A stretch of 64,000 bases of DNA, from assembly GCF_001423765.1 (NCBI RefSeq), contig NZ_LMPG01000017.1, positions 27,064 to 91,063 on the forward strand. The letters run 5' to 3'. Origin of the DNA: Sphingomonas sp. Leaf343. GTDB taxonomy: Bacteria > Pseudomonadota > Alphaproteobacteria > Sphingomonadales > Sphingomonadaceae. Positions 28,279 through 37,380 of this stretch are shown one piece after another. Every line of letters starts with the position of its first letter. The stretch's first letter is position 1. The position numbers were made by a program, and so were the translations under genes. The notes under the pieces are model-generated. The model was not told the DNA's origin, ran no database searches, and was given only the letters and a program-made list of their open reading frames with translations.

Positions 28279-29479
28279 ACGTCCAGGCCAAGGCCAGCTC
28301 TATCCCATGCCAGAACCTGCGGCCGCCACGATCGACGACCGGCCCGACGGCCTGTTCTTCAAGGGTATGTTCGCGGCTGCCTATGCTCTGCTCATCATCG
28401 CCAGCATCCGCTTCGTCCGCGACGACATTGCGCTACTGGACAATATCAATATCGCCCGGATCGCGTTGGTTGCGTTGTCCAGCGCGCTATGGATCGGCCG
28501 TTCGACCATCGACCGCTCGCTACCACTGTCGGTCGTCACAATCGGCATGGTCCTGTCGCCCTATCTTTTGACTGAGGCGATTGTGTCGTATGTCGACATA
28601 ATATCTCTACTGATCTTCTCCGCGGCAATCGCCAAATCTCGCGATCCGGAAAAGTTCTTCATATATACCGCATATGCTTCCTTGGCTTTAGTTGCCCTTA
28701 TTGCACTCTTAGCTACCGTAGGCGTCCTTCCATCTACATCATTTGAATGGAATGGACGAGTCAAAGAATCTTTTGGCTTTACCAATCCTAATACGTTCTT
28801 TTTCTATATATTTTCTTCTGCTTTCGTATTTTTCATATACCGGCAGTCTCGCGGCCTAATAATATGTGGCATATTTATCGCTGTCATGTATTTGAGCGTC
28901 GGCAGCCGTACTTTTGCGTTGGCATATGTATTCATCGCTACAGGGTATTACTTTTCTAACCGAATAAATGGCGGGATGACACGCTTTGGTCTGTTATCTG
29001 CCATCGTTGGCGTAACGCTGACCGGGATAGTGACGATCTACTTTCCACGGGCATTTTCTGACTGGACGCTCTCAGTTATTGGAATTGATTCCGATGAACT
29101 TTTCTCGAGCCGCCTTTCACTCATGGAATTCGAACTGTCCTACTCAACACTCAACAATGCAGAGTTCTGGCTGGGCGGACTTAAAAACGTATCGGATTCA
29201 ATGTACGCTTATTTTGTCAATGGATTTGGACTTTTACTGTCAGTTATATTTCTTCTGGCCATGTTTTCCCGTACGATTAACCTTTCGATGAGATATGGCT
29301 CTGCCCCGCTGGTCTTCGTGCTGACTTTTCTGATGATCGGGATCGTCGAAGTTCCATTCGACGGATCGGCACTGATGTCGCTGCTCTTCATCTATGCTCT
29401 CTTTTACGATCAAGGCGCGTTCTTCCGCTGGAGCAACGCCACCCGGTCGAACCTGCCGCCAATGGCGAACGCCCGATGA
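28256..29479 (+). CDS. Wzy-like polysaccharide polymerase
   Basis: 407 residues, mostly hydrophobic with about 10 helices. GFTNPNTFFFYIFSS (about 175-189) matches the GFTNPN box of many Wzy proteins. The stretch from about 28560 to 29280 is noticeably A+T-rich compared with both ends of the gene, as often seen for variable polymerases. It overlaps the gene before it by 23 bp (or 8 bp if Met6 is used) and the one after by 4 bp. It likely joins Pse-containing repeat units in the periplasm. Confidence 0.8.
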   Translation: MRSKPMLERPGQGQLYPMPEPAAATIDDRPDGLFFKGMFAAAYALLIIASIRFVRDDIALLDNINIARIALVALSSALWIGRSTIDRSLPLSVVTIGMVLSPYLLTEAIVSYVDIISLLIFSAAIAKSRDPEKFFIYTAYASLALVALIALLATVGVLPSTSFEWNGRVKESFGFTNPNTFFFYIFSSAFVFFIYRQSRGLIICGIFIAVMYLSVGSRTFALAYVFIATGYYFSNRINGGMTRFGLLSAIVGVTLTGIVTIYFPRAFSDWTLSVIGIDSDELFSSRLSLMEFELSYSTLNNAEFWLGGLKNVSDSMYAYFVNGFGLLLSVIFLLAMFSRTINLSMRYGSAPLVFVLTFLMIGIVEVPFDGSALMSLLFIYALFYDQGAFFRWSNATRSNLPPMANAR

Positions 29480-30585
29480 GGGAGCGGCATCTGGTCGTGT
29501 CCGCCGTCAATTTCAGCGAGGGCGGGCCGCTGACCATTCTGCGTGACAGCCTGGCGGCCGCGGCAGCGACGCTGGGCGAACAATGGCGGATCACGGCGCT
29601 GGTCCATGACCATGCTCTCGTCGATCTACCCAATGTCGAGACGTTGGCCTTCCCCCGGTCCAAGTCGAGCTGGTTCCACCGCATCGCTTTGGAATGGTGG
29701 ACCTTCGCGCGATTATCCCGCCGCTTGAAACCTGATATGTGGCTCTCGCTCCACGATATGACGCCACGCGTCACGGCCCGCAGGCAAGCCGTCTATTGCC
29801 ACAATCCGTCGCCCTTCTACGCGCCCAGCATGACCGAGGCATGGTACGATCCGGGCTTTTTCGCATTCAACAAGCTGTACCTGTGGCTCTACCGGGCCTT
29901 TATCGGGCGCAATTACGCGGTGATCGTGCAGCAGGATTGGCTTCGGCGGGAACTGCGGCGTTATCATCGCAACGTCGTCGTCGCGCATCCGAGCATGCCG
30001 GCCGCAGCGACCGTGCGCCCCTCGCCCACAACGCTGCGGCGACCGGATCGCACTGCTCCACTACGGCTGCTGTACCCGGCGCTACCGCGCGTTTTCAAGA
30101 ATATCGAAACCGTGTGCGGTGCCATGGCCCGGCTACCCGAGCCACTGCACGGCCGCGTCGAACTGCGCCTGACGATGGACGGCAGCGAAGGGCGTTGGGC
30201 ACGAGCTTTGTATCGGCGGTACGGCGCCGATCCCGCACTCCGCTTTATTGGACGACAGGATCGTACCGGAATGGCTGCTGAATATGCCGATTGCGACATG
30301 GTGTTGTTTCCGTCGCGACTGGAAACTTGGGGCCTGCCCATCACCGAGGCAAAGATGCTCGGCAAGCCACTGCTGGTCGCCGACCTGCCATATGCGCACG
30401 AGACAGTCGGCGAGTATGCCGACGTGTCGTTCGTCGACGCTCGCGATCCCGCCGCATGGGCGGCCGCAATCAGCGCGGTCGCGAATGGCGATTGGATACC
30501 GCAAGGCGAGCGGGGCACCGACCCCGCCGCTCCTTTCTACGCTGACTGGCCGTCATTGTGGGCCTATCTGATCAGGGATCTGTAA
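29476..30585 (+). CDS. GT4-family glycosyltransferase
   Basis: 369 residues, GT-B fold. It has NFSEGGPLTILRDSL near the N-terminus, LLYPALPRVFKNIETVCGA starting the second domain, and FPSRLETWGLPITEAKMLGKPLLVADLPY, which is the conserved Glu-x7-Glu sugar-nucleotide loop of GT4 enzymes. It is coupled by 1-4 bp overlaps to the polymerase and the next glycosyltransferase. Confidence 0.88.
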   Translation: MRERHLVVSAVNFSEGGPLTILRDSLAAAAATLGEQWRITALVHDHALVDLPNVETLAFPRSKSSWFHRIALEWWTFARLSRRLKPDMWLSLHDMTPRVTARRQAVYCHNPSPFYAPSMTEAWYDPGFFAFNKLYLWLYRAFIGRNYAVIVQQDWLRRELRRYHRNVVVAHPSMPAAATVRPSPTTLRRPDRTAPLRLLYPALPRVFKNIETVCGAMARLPEPLHGRVELRLTMDGSEGRWARALYRRYGADPALRFIGRQDRTGMAAEYADCDMVLFPSRLETWGLPITEAKMLGKPLLVADLPYAHETVGEYADVSFVDARDPAAWAAAISAVANGDWIPQGERGTDPAAPFYADWPSLWAYLIRDL

Positions 30586-31400
30586 TGCGGCTGTCGGCAT
30601 CCTTGGTGCTCTACAACAACGATCCGGCGGAGTTCGGCGCAGCGATCGCAAGCTATTTGGACGGCAGCGATGGCACGCTGACGGTAATCGACAACTCGCC
30701 CGTTTCACTGACCCATCCCCTGTTCTCCAACAATCGTGTGGAATACGTCTTTGCGGGCGAGAACCTGGGCTTTGGACGTGGACATAATCGGGCGCTGGCG
30801 ATGATCGGCAACCGGTCGGACGCTCACCTGCTGCTCAATCCTGACGTTGCCTTCGGCGCCGACGTATTGCCTGAACTGATCGCATTCCTTCGCGCACATC
30901 CCGGCGTTGGCGCCGTCATGCCAAACGTCCGCTACCGCGATGGATCGCTTCAGCAATTGTGCAAGCTTCTGCCGACTCCGGTCGACCTACTTCTGCGGCG
31001 ATTCCTGCCGATCCCGGCACTGCGGAGGTGGATTAACCAGCGGTATGAACTGCACGGACTGTCGCAGTCGGCACCTTCCGCCATCCCGTCGCTGTCCGGC
31101 TGCTTCCTGCTGGTACGGACAGAGGCGCTCGGCGCCATTGGCGGTTTTGACGAACGCTACTTCATGTACATGGAGGACGTCGATCTGGTACGGCGGATCG
31201 GAGATCGCTGGACCACGATGTATGAACCCCGCGTATCGGTAACTCATGGCTTTGCGAAAGCATCCTACTCCGATCCCCGATTACGAGCGGCGCACATTCG
31301 TTCGGCACTGATATATTTTGCGAAATGGGGCTTCGTCCTCGATCGCACCCGTCGGGTTCGCAATCGCGCCACGCTCGATCAACTACTCCGGCAGCGATAG
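30585..31400 (+). CDS. GT2-family glycosyltransferase (rhamnosyltransferase-like)
   Basis: 271 residues, GT-A fold. It starts at an ATG overlapping the preceding TAA (TAATG). Motifs are SLVLYNNDPAEF, NLGFGRGHNRAL, LLNPDVAFG as the metal-binding region, SGCFLLVRTEAL, and FMYMEDVDLVRR with the catalytic Glu-Asp. The set is typical of rhamnosyltransferase-like GT2 enzymes in O-antigen and EPS loci. It is the last gene of the long rightward gene run from 25.6 kb. Confidence 0.88.
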   Translation: MRLSASLVLYNNDPAEFGAAIASYLDGSDGTLTVIDNSPVSLTHPLFSNNRVEYVFAGENLGFGRGHNRALAMIGNRSDAHLLLNPDVAFGADVLPELIAFLRAHPGVGAVMPNVRYRDGSLQQLCKLLPTPVDLLLRRFLPIPALRRWINQRYELHGLSQSAPSAIPSLSGCFLLVRTEALGAIGGFDERYFMYMEDVDLVRRIGDRWTTMYEPRVSVTHGFAKASYSDPRLRAAHIRSALIYFAKWGFVLDRTRRVRNRATLDQLLRQR

Positions 31401-31498
31401 CGGCCTCAACCTTGCCTTTCCCCGGGCTGCGGGGTAATCCGCATATACGGACCGCATCCCTTGTGAACGGATATGGTAGTCACTGCTAGATCTGTAAG

Positions 31499-32218
31499 AT
31501 GGTATTAGGTATGCGGATTGTCATCACGTTTCTGGTGGCTTGCTTCATGGTGGGCGGGTGCGCGACGACGCGCGTACAACCCGACGGAAGCGTGACCCAA
31601 CTCGCAGCAACCGCACTCCCCGCTCCGACCCGCACCTATGCTGGTATCGACCGCCCATATTATATCGGGCCGCTCGACCAGCTTTCCATCAGTGTCGTCG
31701 GGATCCAGGAGTTGAACCAGAACGACATTCAGGTCGATACGAGCGGGCGGATTACTTTTCCGCTGATCGGCGCGGTCGAAGCGTCGGGCAAGACCCCACT
31801 CGAAGTTGCTGGCATGATCGAGCGCGGCTTGCGCTCACGCTATGTCCGCGACCCCCACGTTACCGTCAACGTCAAGAATACGGTAAGCCAGGTCGTGACC
31901 GTCGATGGCCAGGTACGCGAACCCGGCATGTATCCGGTGGTTGGTCGAATGACGCTGTTGCGCGCGATCGCGGTCGCCAAGGGAACGACTGAATTCGCCA
32001 AACTGGACGATGTCGTCGTGCTTCGCACGGTCGATGGAAGGAACTACGCCGCGCTGTATAACCTCGATGCGCTACGCAAAGGCAACTATGCCGATCCTGA
32101 CATCTATACCGGCGATGTTGTCGTCGTGGGTGACTCCAAGTCACGTCGCCTGTTCAGGGACCTCCTGTCGATCGTACCCTTGCTGACGACACCGATCATC
32201 GTTGCTCTACAAAATTAA
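31499..32218 (+). CDS. Wza-type polysaccharide export lipoprotein
   Basis: 239 residues. A lipoprotein signal has lipobox VGGC (Cys21). Then comes the polysaccharide export domain (YYIGPLDQLSISVVGIQELN ... ITFPLIGAVEASG) and SLBB-like domains (VTVDGQVREPGMYPVVG). It forms the outer-membrane export channel with the Wzc-like kinase at 12.0 kb. Met5 (31511) is an alternative start. It is shorter than E. coli Wza, similar to short sphingan versions. Confidence 0.92.
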   Translation: MVLGMRIVITFLVACFMVGGCATTRVQPDGSVTQLAATALPAPTRTYAGIDRPYYIGPLDQLSISVVGIQELNQNDIQVDTSGRITFPLIGAVEASGKTPLEVAGMIERGLRSRYVRDPHVTVNVKNTVSQVVTVDGQVREPGMYPVVGRMTLLRAIAVAKGTTEFAKLDDVVVLRTVDGRNYAALYNLDALRKGNYADPDIYTGDVVVVGDSKSRRLFRDLLSIVPLLTTPIIVALQN

Positions 32219-32412
32219 TGATGGCTATGCGGTAAAGAGCTTAAACTTAGGCATAACGTGGTGTCCGATCTCGGGCTTGGGATAGGTTGGCATGGTTGCG
32301 ATTGCCGCATGGCACTGCCTTCAGAGCACCTGAATTGCATGTCAGTCCTTCATCTGCCGGATGCACAAAGGAACATCATGGGCACGCCTGATCCGGCTAC
32401 CTTGATCTAGCC

Positions 32413-33693
32413 ATGAACGACGCCACCAAGCCGCTTCCGGCCCTGTTTCGGCGCCTGCGCTACCAGATCCTGCTGGGCTGGCTTATCGCCGTAGCGATGC
32501 CGATCGCACTCAGCTGGATATTGCTCGACATTCCTGTCTACATGTCGACCCAGTATATCACTGCGATCGGAGCCAGTATGTCGTTGGCCGCGGGGGTATT
32601 CGCGTTCCGGCGGCTCCACATCTTTCCTGGCATCGCTGCCGGCGGCTATGTCGTGATGGCGATATCGGCGACGTTCGGCCTCCTCGCGATCGCTCTTATC
32701 CTGCTCAGGCTGGACTATAGCCGCGTTCTCCTAACCGTCATCTATATCGCCTCGGTAATCGTTTTCACCCTCATGCATCTCCTGATCGGATCGCGTCAGC
32801 GTTACCGAATGGGGGTCGTGCCGGGTGGGCGGACAGAAGATCTACCTCTTTTGAAGAAGGTCGTATGGTGCAGGCTTGAGCGGATAGACATGACCGTCCC
32901 GGCCCTCGACGGCGTCGTCGCCGATCTGCACTTCGACCATAGCGACGCCTGGGACAAGCGCATCACCGACCTCGTCCTCGACGGCATTCCGGTTTACGAC
33001 GTCAGGCAGGCGATCGAACAGCTTACCGGGCGAGTGGAAGTCGAGCGTTTGTCGGAGAACACGCTCGGGGCGCTCAATCCCAACGATATCTTCTTGCAGA
33101 TCAAAGCCGGTGTCGATGTAGTCGTGGCCGCTGTCGCCCTGCTGCTGCTCGCGCCGCTTATGATCGTGATCGGATTGGCGGTCCGGTGGGAAACGCCAGG
33201 TCCGGCGCTGTTCCGGCAGTATCGAACAGGCTTTCGTGCCCGGCCTTTCATCGTCCACAAGTTTCGGACGATGCGCATCGCCGATCCTGCGACGCTTGAC
33301 GCCAGTGACGATCGGACACGCGCCATGACCCAGGTCAACGATACGCGGATTACCCGGCTAGGTGCTTTCTTGCGGCGCACGCGGCTGGACGAGCTCCCGC
33401 AACTCATCAATGTCGTCCGCGGCGAGATGAGCCTGATCGGTCCACGCCCCGAAGCGGCTGAACTCACCTCATGGTACGAACAGGAAATCCCGTTCTATCA
33501 CTATCGTCACATCATCAAACCCGGCATCACCGGCTGGGCACAGATCAATCAAGGTCACGTAACGGCAGTCGCCCAGATACGTGAGAAATTGCACCTCGAC
33601 TTCTACTACGTGAAGAACTTTTCCTTCTGGCTTGACGTGCTGATCGTCATTCGGACGTTACAAACCATGATTTCTGGATCCGGCGCGCGCTGA
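32413..33693 (+). CDS. Exopolysaccharide polyprenyl glycosylphosphotransferase
   Basis: 426 residues. N-terminal helices (about 19-130) and a degenerate Rossmann-like central part precede the sugar transferase domain (about 230-426): VHKFRTMRIADP, LRRTRLDELPQLINVVRGEM, LIGPRPEAAEL, PGITGWAQINQGH. It resembles the SpsB/GelB type that starts sphingan synthesis. It is the second initiating transferase of the window. 194 bp of non-coding sequence separates it from wza, so it may have its own promoter. Confidence 0.92.
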   Translation: MNDATKPLPALFRRLRYQILLGWLIAVAMPIALSWILLDIPVYMSTQYITAIGASMSLAAGVFAFRRLHIFPGIAAGGYVVMAISATFGLLAIALILLRLDYSRVLLTVIYIASVIVFTLMHLLIGSRQRYRMGVVPGGRTEDLPLLKKVVWCRLERIDMTVPALDGVVADLHFDHSDAWDKRITDLVLDGIPVYDVRQAIEQLTGRVEVERLSENTLGALNPNDIFLQIKAGVDVVVAAVALLLLAPLMIVIGLAVRWETPGPALFRQYRTGFRARPFIVHKFRTMRIADPATLDASDDRTRAMTQVNDTRITRLGAFLRRTRLDELPQLINVVRGEMSLIGPRPEAAELTSWYEQEIPFYHYRHIIKPGITGWAQINQGHVTAVAQIREKLHLDFYYVKNFSFWLDVLIVIRTLQTMISGSGAR

Positions 33694-33726
33694 AAGACTC
33701 CATTCCTGCTCGCCCCGAGCCGGACC

Positions 33727-33984
33727 TCACTCCCCCACCGGGCTTTCCCCGTGTTTCCGCAGCACGTCGTTGAACGCCTCCGCCATCAGCGACTGCAGGC
33801 TCCGTCCCTGACGCCGGGCCAGCGTGTGCATGGCGAAGGACATGTCGGGTGTGAAGAAACCGGCGATCTGTTTGCGACCCTCGCGGCTGCTCGTGCGGGG
33901 TTCGGGTTCCGACGCTGGTGCCGGCGTCGCGACGGGATCGGGCGTGCGGGCGCGGAGATTGGCGAAGCTGGGCTTGCGGCTCAT
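33727..33984 (-). CDS. Small RHH-like partner of ParA
   Basis: 85 residues. The N-terminal half is Pro/Ala/Arg-rich and probably disordered. The C-terminal half (KQIAGFFTPDMSFAMHTLARRQGRSLQSLMAEAFNDVLRKHG) has the strand-helix-helix pattern of ribbon-helix-helix proteins. It overlaps parA by 4 bp (ATGA), the usual place for the centromere-binding partner. It is the best candidate to bind the TGTCGACA repeats upstream of parA. Replaces a longer overlapping frame that has no family features. Confidence 0.75.
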   Translation of the reverse strand: MSRKPSFANLRARTPDPVATPAPASEPEPRTSSREGRKQIAGFFTPDMSFAMHTLARRQGRSLQSLMAEAFNDVLRKHGESPVGE

Positions 33985-34646
33985 GGGCGGGCCTTTCTGA
34001 AACGAGGTGTCGGCATGTCGAGTTGTCGACACGTCCACCGGTAGAATTCGCGGATCTCCTCGGCCGCCTTGCCGGCGGGTTCCGCCTCCATCACCGACCG
34101 GCCCTCGGCCGAGGCGTGGCGATAGGCGGCGCGGTCGGGCAGGATCACCGGACAGGGTGGCGTGCCGAACCCCTGCACCAGTTCGCCGGCCTCCTGATAG
34201 ATACGCGGTGCATTCGGTGGCCCGGCGGTGAAGACGACGAAGGCGGGCTTGCGCAGGAGCTGGACGAGCTTGGCGCTGGTCTGGATCGCGGACAGGTCGA
34301 ACGCGCTCGGGCGGCAGGGGATCAGCACCAGGTCGGCGATCTCGACCGCGGCGCGCGCGGCGCTGTCGGCATGGGGCGGCGTGTCGATGACGATGACCTG
34401 CGCCCCCTGCCCCTTCGCGGCCTCGATCTTGGCGGCGAGGCGGGGCGGCGGGCTGTCGATCACTTCGGGCGGGGTATCCTGTCGCCAGACGGCCCATTGG
34501 CTGGCGGTCGCCTGCGGATCGGTATCGACGATCAGCGACACCGCGCCGGCGTCTTGCGCGGCCGCGGCGAGGTGAATGGCCAGCGTGGTCTTTCCCGCGC
34601 CCCCCTTCTGGCTGATGATCGCGATGGTCTTTCCGGGCGTCTTCAT
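33981..34646 (-). CDS. parA: ParA-family partition ATPase
   Basis: 221 residues from the ATG at 34646; an ORF extension of eight codons (MSTCRDGD) is only the translated upstream repeat. Deviant Walker A KGGAGKTT (14-21), VDTDPQAT as Walker A-prime and VIVIDTPPH as Walker B. The short length without an N-terminal HTH indicates a type Ib ParA that needs a separate DNA-binding partner, here the RHH-like gene downstream. It serves plasmid segregation. Confidence 0.92.
   Translation of the reverse strand: MKTPGKTIAIISQKGGAGKTTLAIHLAAAAQDAGAVSLIVDTDPQATASQWAVWRQDTPPEVIDSPPPRLAAKIEAAKGQGAQVIVIDTPPHADSAARAAVEIADLVLIPCRPSAFDLSAIQTSAKLVQLLRKPAFVVFTAGPPNAPRIYQEAGELVQGFGTPPCPVILPDRAAYRHASAEGRSVMEAEPAGKAAEEIREFYRWTCRQLDMPTPRFRKARP
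34011..34036. repeat. TGTCGACA-type repeat, site 1
   Basis: TGTCG, AGT, TGTCGACA. It lies inside the 3-prime end of parA and is translated as part of WTCRQLDM. Confidence 0.6.
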
Positions 34647-34657
34647 GTCGCCATCTC

Positions 34658-34712
34658 TACATGTCGACACGACGACACTTCAACCTGTTTCGACAAGTCG
34701 ACGATCCGACAC
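34658..34712. promoter_or_regulatory. TGTCGACA-type repeat cluster before parA, site 2
   Basis: TGTCGACA, CGA, CGACA, then TTTCGACA, AGTCGAC and CCGACA within 55 bp, 12 bp upstream of the parA start. The density and place fit a centromere/autoregulation site. Confidence 0.65.
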
Positions 34713-34864
34713 CCGTCCACGCTGCCTCGGGCGCTTCAGTCATGATCGTCCGATCCGGAAACCGCTTGCTTCCCTCAGGGAGCATTGCGGCGGCGTAGCC
34801 GACGCTCCTGTCTTTTGTTCGGATTTATTGGCTTGTTGTCGGGCGATCGCCTTGCCTCTGATCG

Positions 34865-35737
34865 TCATGAATCTCGTCGTTGGCCGTTTAGGCCAACTCC
34901 GCTTTTCTTGAGAACAAGTGAATCCATTAGCGGTTGCGGATGATTTTGAGACTCGCAAGCGATGCGATCGAGCTTCGCGCCCAGCGAGGCGAGAACCCGG
35001 CCCAGCACCCCCCCGACCGTCGTCTGTGCGAGTTCGCGGCATGATAGCGTCGCGTGCATCGCCGCCACGTCCTCCTCGCGCGCCTGCGCATGCTGGAGCG
35101 CATCGACCGGGATCGGCGCGGGGCGTAGCCAGCGCGGCAACAGGCCGAGGATCCGCCCCGGCAGCAACGGGCGATAGACGTTGGACGTCTGGGCATAGCG
35201 CGGGGCGCGGCCCTCCGTTGGGCCGACCGCCCCCTCCCCCACGCACTCGACCCGCTTGAACCGGCGTTGCCGCGCGAGGAAACCCGCCGCCTCCAGCGCC
35301 GACAGCGCCCGCGCGACGGTGGCGCGACCCAGCGCGGTCGCTTGCGCCAGATGGTCGTAGCTGGGAAAGACGCGGCCCGCGTTTAGCCGCGCCAGCGTGC
35401 AGATCTCCTCATAGACACGCACCGCCCCCGCGGTCAGCGCCGCAAGCGCGCGCTCGGTCGCGGACAGATCGCGCGCCTCCACGCGTGCGGCGCGCTTCAG
35501 ACGGCGTCCGGCGTCCAGCGCGGCGCGCGCCATGCGCAGCAGCCGGTCGGTCTCGCCTCTGGCGGGCACCGCGAAAAACAGGTCCTCGAACGTCCCCGCC
35601 TCGATGCTGCCGCGCAGCACCGGCGCACCGGTGCGATGCGGCGCGCCCGAACGCGCGGGCGGCTTCGCGGTCGTTCCGGTCGGCCGGACGCGGCCGAGCG
35701 CCAGCGCCGTCGCCTCCCCCAGAGTAAACGCCGTCAT
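34865..35737 (-). CDS. Plasmid HTH protein (replication-associated)
   Basis: 290 residues. The middle (about 105-160) is a winged-helix-like region: AVRVYEEICTLARLNAGRVFPSYDHLAQATALGRATVARALSALEAAGFLARQRRF. This resembles HTH proteins encoded beside RepA on sphingomonad plasmids. It lies between parA and repA, same strand. It may regulate copy number or repA. The leader is covered by a candidate antisense RNA. Family name uncertain. Confidence 0.7.
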   Translation of the reverse strand: MTAFTLGEATALALGRVRPTGTTAKPPARSGAPHRTGAPVLRGSIEAGTFEDLFFAVPARGETDRLLRMARAALDAGRRLKRAARVEARDLSATERALAALTAGAVRVYEEICTLARLNAGRVFPSYDHLAQATALGRATVARALSALEAAGFLARQRRFKRVECVGEGAVGPTEGRAPRYAQTSNVYRPLLPGRILGLLPRWLRPAPIPVDALQHAQAREEDVAAMHATLSCRELAQTTVGGVLGRVLASLGAKLDRIACESQNHPQPLMDSLVLKKSGVGLNGQRRDS

Positions 35738-35800
35738 CTTCCATCCCCCTTGAGGGCTGGGACCGGGACAAAAAGAGGGCGTGGCGCGAAACGCGCATCC

Positions 35801-35829
35801 TTGAACTGACGTTCGTTCGGGGGTAGATG
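35801..35829 (+). promoter_or_regulatory. Candidate sigma-70-like promoter
   Basis: TTGAAC, exactly 17 bp, TAGATG. It points rightward into a region without a rightward gene and is followed about 65 bp later by a terminator. Confidence 0.4.
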
Positions 35830-35835
35830 GAGGGA

Positions 35836-35920
35836 GTTAGATGACTCCGGTTCGACGTTTGGCGACGTCGCTCCAACGATACCCTTGGGATGCCCGGCCT
35901 TCGTGCCGGGCTTTCCTTTA
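35836..35920 (+). ncRNA. Candidate antisense RNA in replication region
   Basis: A rightward transcript of about 85 nt is predicted between the promoter-like boxes at 35801 and the hairpin terminator at 35892. It contains a small stem (GGAGT/ACTCC). It is antisense to the leader of the HTH gene that starts at 35737 on the other strand, the arrangement of counter-transcribed copy-control RNAs. Confidence 0.4.
35892..35920 (+). terminator. Rho-independent terminator
   Basis: GCCCGGC, loop CTTCGT, GCCGGGC, then TTTCCTTT. Only the plus strand has the T-rich tail. Confidence 0.7.
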
Positions 35921-36014
35921 TGTGGTCACAGCCGCTCCGATAGCTTTGTTCGCCGGCCCCGCTGCCGACCCCCCGCTTGTTGCAGCAAAAATCCAACAGC
36001 GAAAGCGTTCCCGG

Positions 36015-36161
36015 TTCGTGCTTTCGAGTAGGAAATCAGAAAACTTGTCCATTTCGGTCGCAATTGAGCGTCCGAGTTCGTGCTTTCGGGTAACAATTCA
36101 CGCTCGACTTCGTGCTTTCGAGTAGGAAATACCGTGAAAGTTCGTGCTTTCGGGTAGAAAT
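36015..36161 (+). repeat. RepA iterons, four copies downstream of repA
   Basis: Four direct copies of a ~22-bp iteron, TTCGTGCTTTCGRGTAGGAAA, at 36015, 36077, 36109 and 36141. The copies at 36077 and 36141 carry GGGTA in place of GAGTA and differ at the 3-prime end. The last abuts the repA stop codon. Confidence 0.9.
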
Positions 36162-37171
36162 TACTTGGCGTCGGCCGAATCGGCCGGGGTTGCCAGCGCG
36201 GGTGATTCGGGCTCGGTCCTTACGCGCCGGGAGATGACGACGCTGACCGGTGCGGTCTTGCGCCCCCGCCCCGTCTTGACCGCCGGCTTCTCGGGAGTTT
36301 CCGCATCCGCCGCGGTTTCGATCAGCGCGATGTCGTAATCGGGAATCGTATCGGTGCCGGCGATCTGCTTCAGCGCGGCACGGAAGTTCGACAGCGGGTT
36401 CTGGTAGCCGATCTGGAGGCGGAAGGTCGCCAGATCGATCTCCAGCCGCGCCACGCCGTCCGGCCCGTCCTCGCAAGTCGAGCGCGCGACCTCGTAGATG
36501 CGCCGCTCGATCGGGCCGAGCTGGAAATAGGCGGCGGCATAGTCGAGCACCTGGCGGTCGCGCAGGATCGCGCGGAACAGCCAGTCGCACAGCCGCACCT
36601 TCACCGCCTTCAGCCGACGCTCGCCGGTCTTGGTGCGCGAATAATGCAGCCGCGCTTCCGACAGCCACGAGAAGAAGCCCTCCTCCCCCTCCCCGCCCGC
36701 TTCGATGTTGGTCTTGATCTGCGTGCCCTGCAGCCGCTCCAGCGCCTCCGACAGCCGGCCATAGGAGCGCGCCGAGTGGTTGGCCCCGGTGACCGAGAAC
36801 AGGTCGTGCGCGGTGAAGACGAAATCCTGCGCGACATCCTCCCCCGCCTCGATCTTCGCGGCCATCAGGCTGGCGATGTAGAGTACGATCTCCTTGTCGT
36901 AGATCGTCGCGACGCCGCTGGCGGACGGACGCACCTCGATCGACACGGTCGCATGATCGTAGGTCAGCGGCTTCATCCACGCATTCTTGCTGAGCGCGAA
37001 GAACGGGAACGCCATCAGCGACCGCTCGCCACGGATCTCGGCGGTCAGCGGGCTGTCGAGCTGGAACAGGTCGCGCTGCGGCGCGCGGGCGGCGGGCGTT
37101 CGGGCGGGCTTTCTGGCGTCCCGGGTGCGGGCCGGGGTGCGGGCGGGGGTGGTCGGTCGGGCCATCGTCAT
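36161..37171 (-). CDS. repA: Plasmid replication initiator RepA
   Basis: 336 residues of the replication initiator protein A type. A basic Pro/Ala/Arg-rich N-terminus (about 1-32) precedes the core: RDLFQLDSPLTAEI, MAFPFFALSKNAWMKPLTY, YDKEIVLYIASLMAAK, AHDLFSVTGANHSARSYGRL, RRIYEVARSTC. Iterons on both sides, one adjoining the start codon, support iteron-controlled replication with autoregulation. Start at Met1 or Met3. Confidence 0.92.
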   Translation of the reverse strand: MTMARPTTPARTPARTRDARKPARTPAARAPQRDLFQLDSPLTAEIRGERSLMAFPFFALSKNAWMKPLTYDHATVSIEVRPSASGVATIYDKEIVLYIASLMAAKIEAGEDVAQDFVFTAHDLFSVTGANHSARSYGRLSEALERLQGTQIKTNIEAGGEGEEGFFSWLSEARLHYSRTKTGERRLKAVKVRLCDWLFRAILRDRQVLDYAAAYFQLGPIERRIYEVARSTCEDGPDGVARLEIDLATFRLQIGYQNPLSNFRAALKQIAGTDTIPDYDIALIETAADAETPEKPAVKTGRGRKTAPVSVVISRRVRTEPESPALATPADSADAK

Positions 37172-37191
37172 TTCCTACTCGAAAGCACGAA
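37170..37191 (-). repeat. RepA iteron abutting repA start (inverted)
   Basis: The complement of the iteron (ATTTCCTACTCGAAAGCACG) directly adjoins the repA start codon, so RepA bound here would block its own expression. Coordinates may be off by two bases. Confidence 0.8.
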
Positions 37192-37380
37192 CTTTTGGCA
37201 TCCCCGTCCGGACGCCCCCCGGCCCCGGGCCCTGCCCCCGCTCCCGCGATCGCCCGGCCATCCCCGTGGGATGCCCCGATTTAGCCAGGTTGCATCGGGG
37301 CCGGTGGGTGCAGCGCATGGGGAATGGGGCGGGCGGGGCATGACGGGAAAGCGGCGTCGACACAGCGTAAACGGCGAAAG

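Noticed and set aside
36036..36980. 314-residue minus-strand ORF in the repA region
   Set aside because: It is a second frame of repA, with Arg/Gly-rich composition and iterons read as protein at its end.
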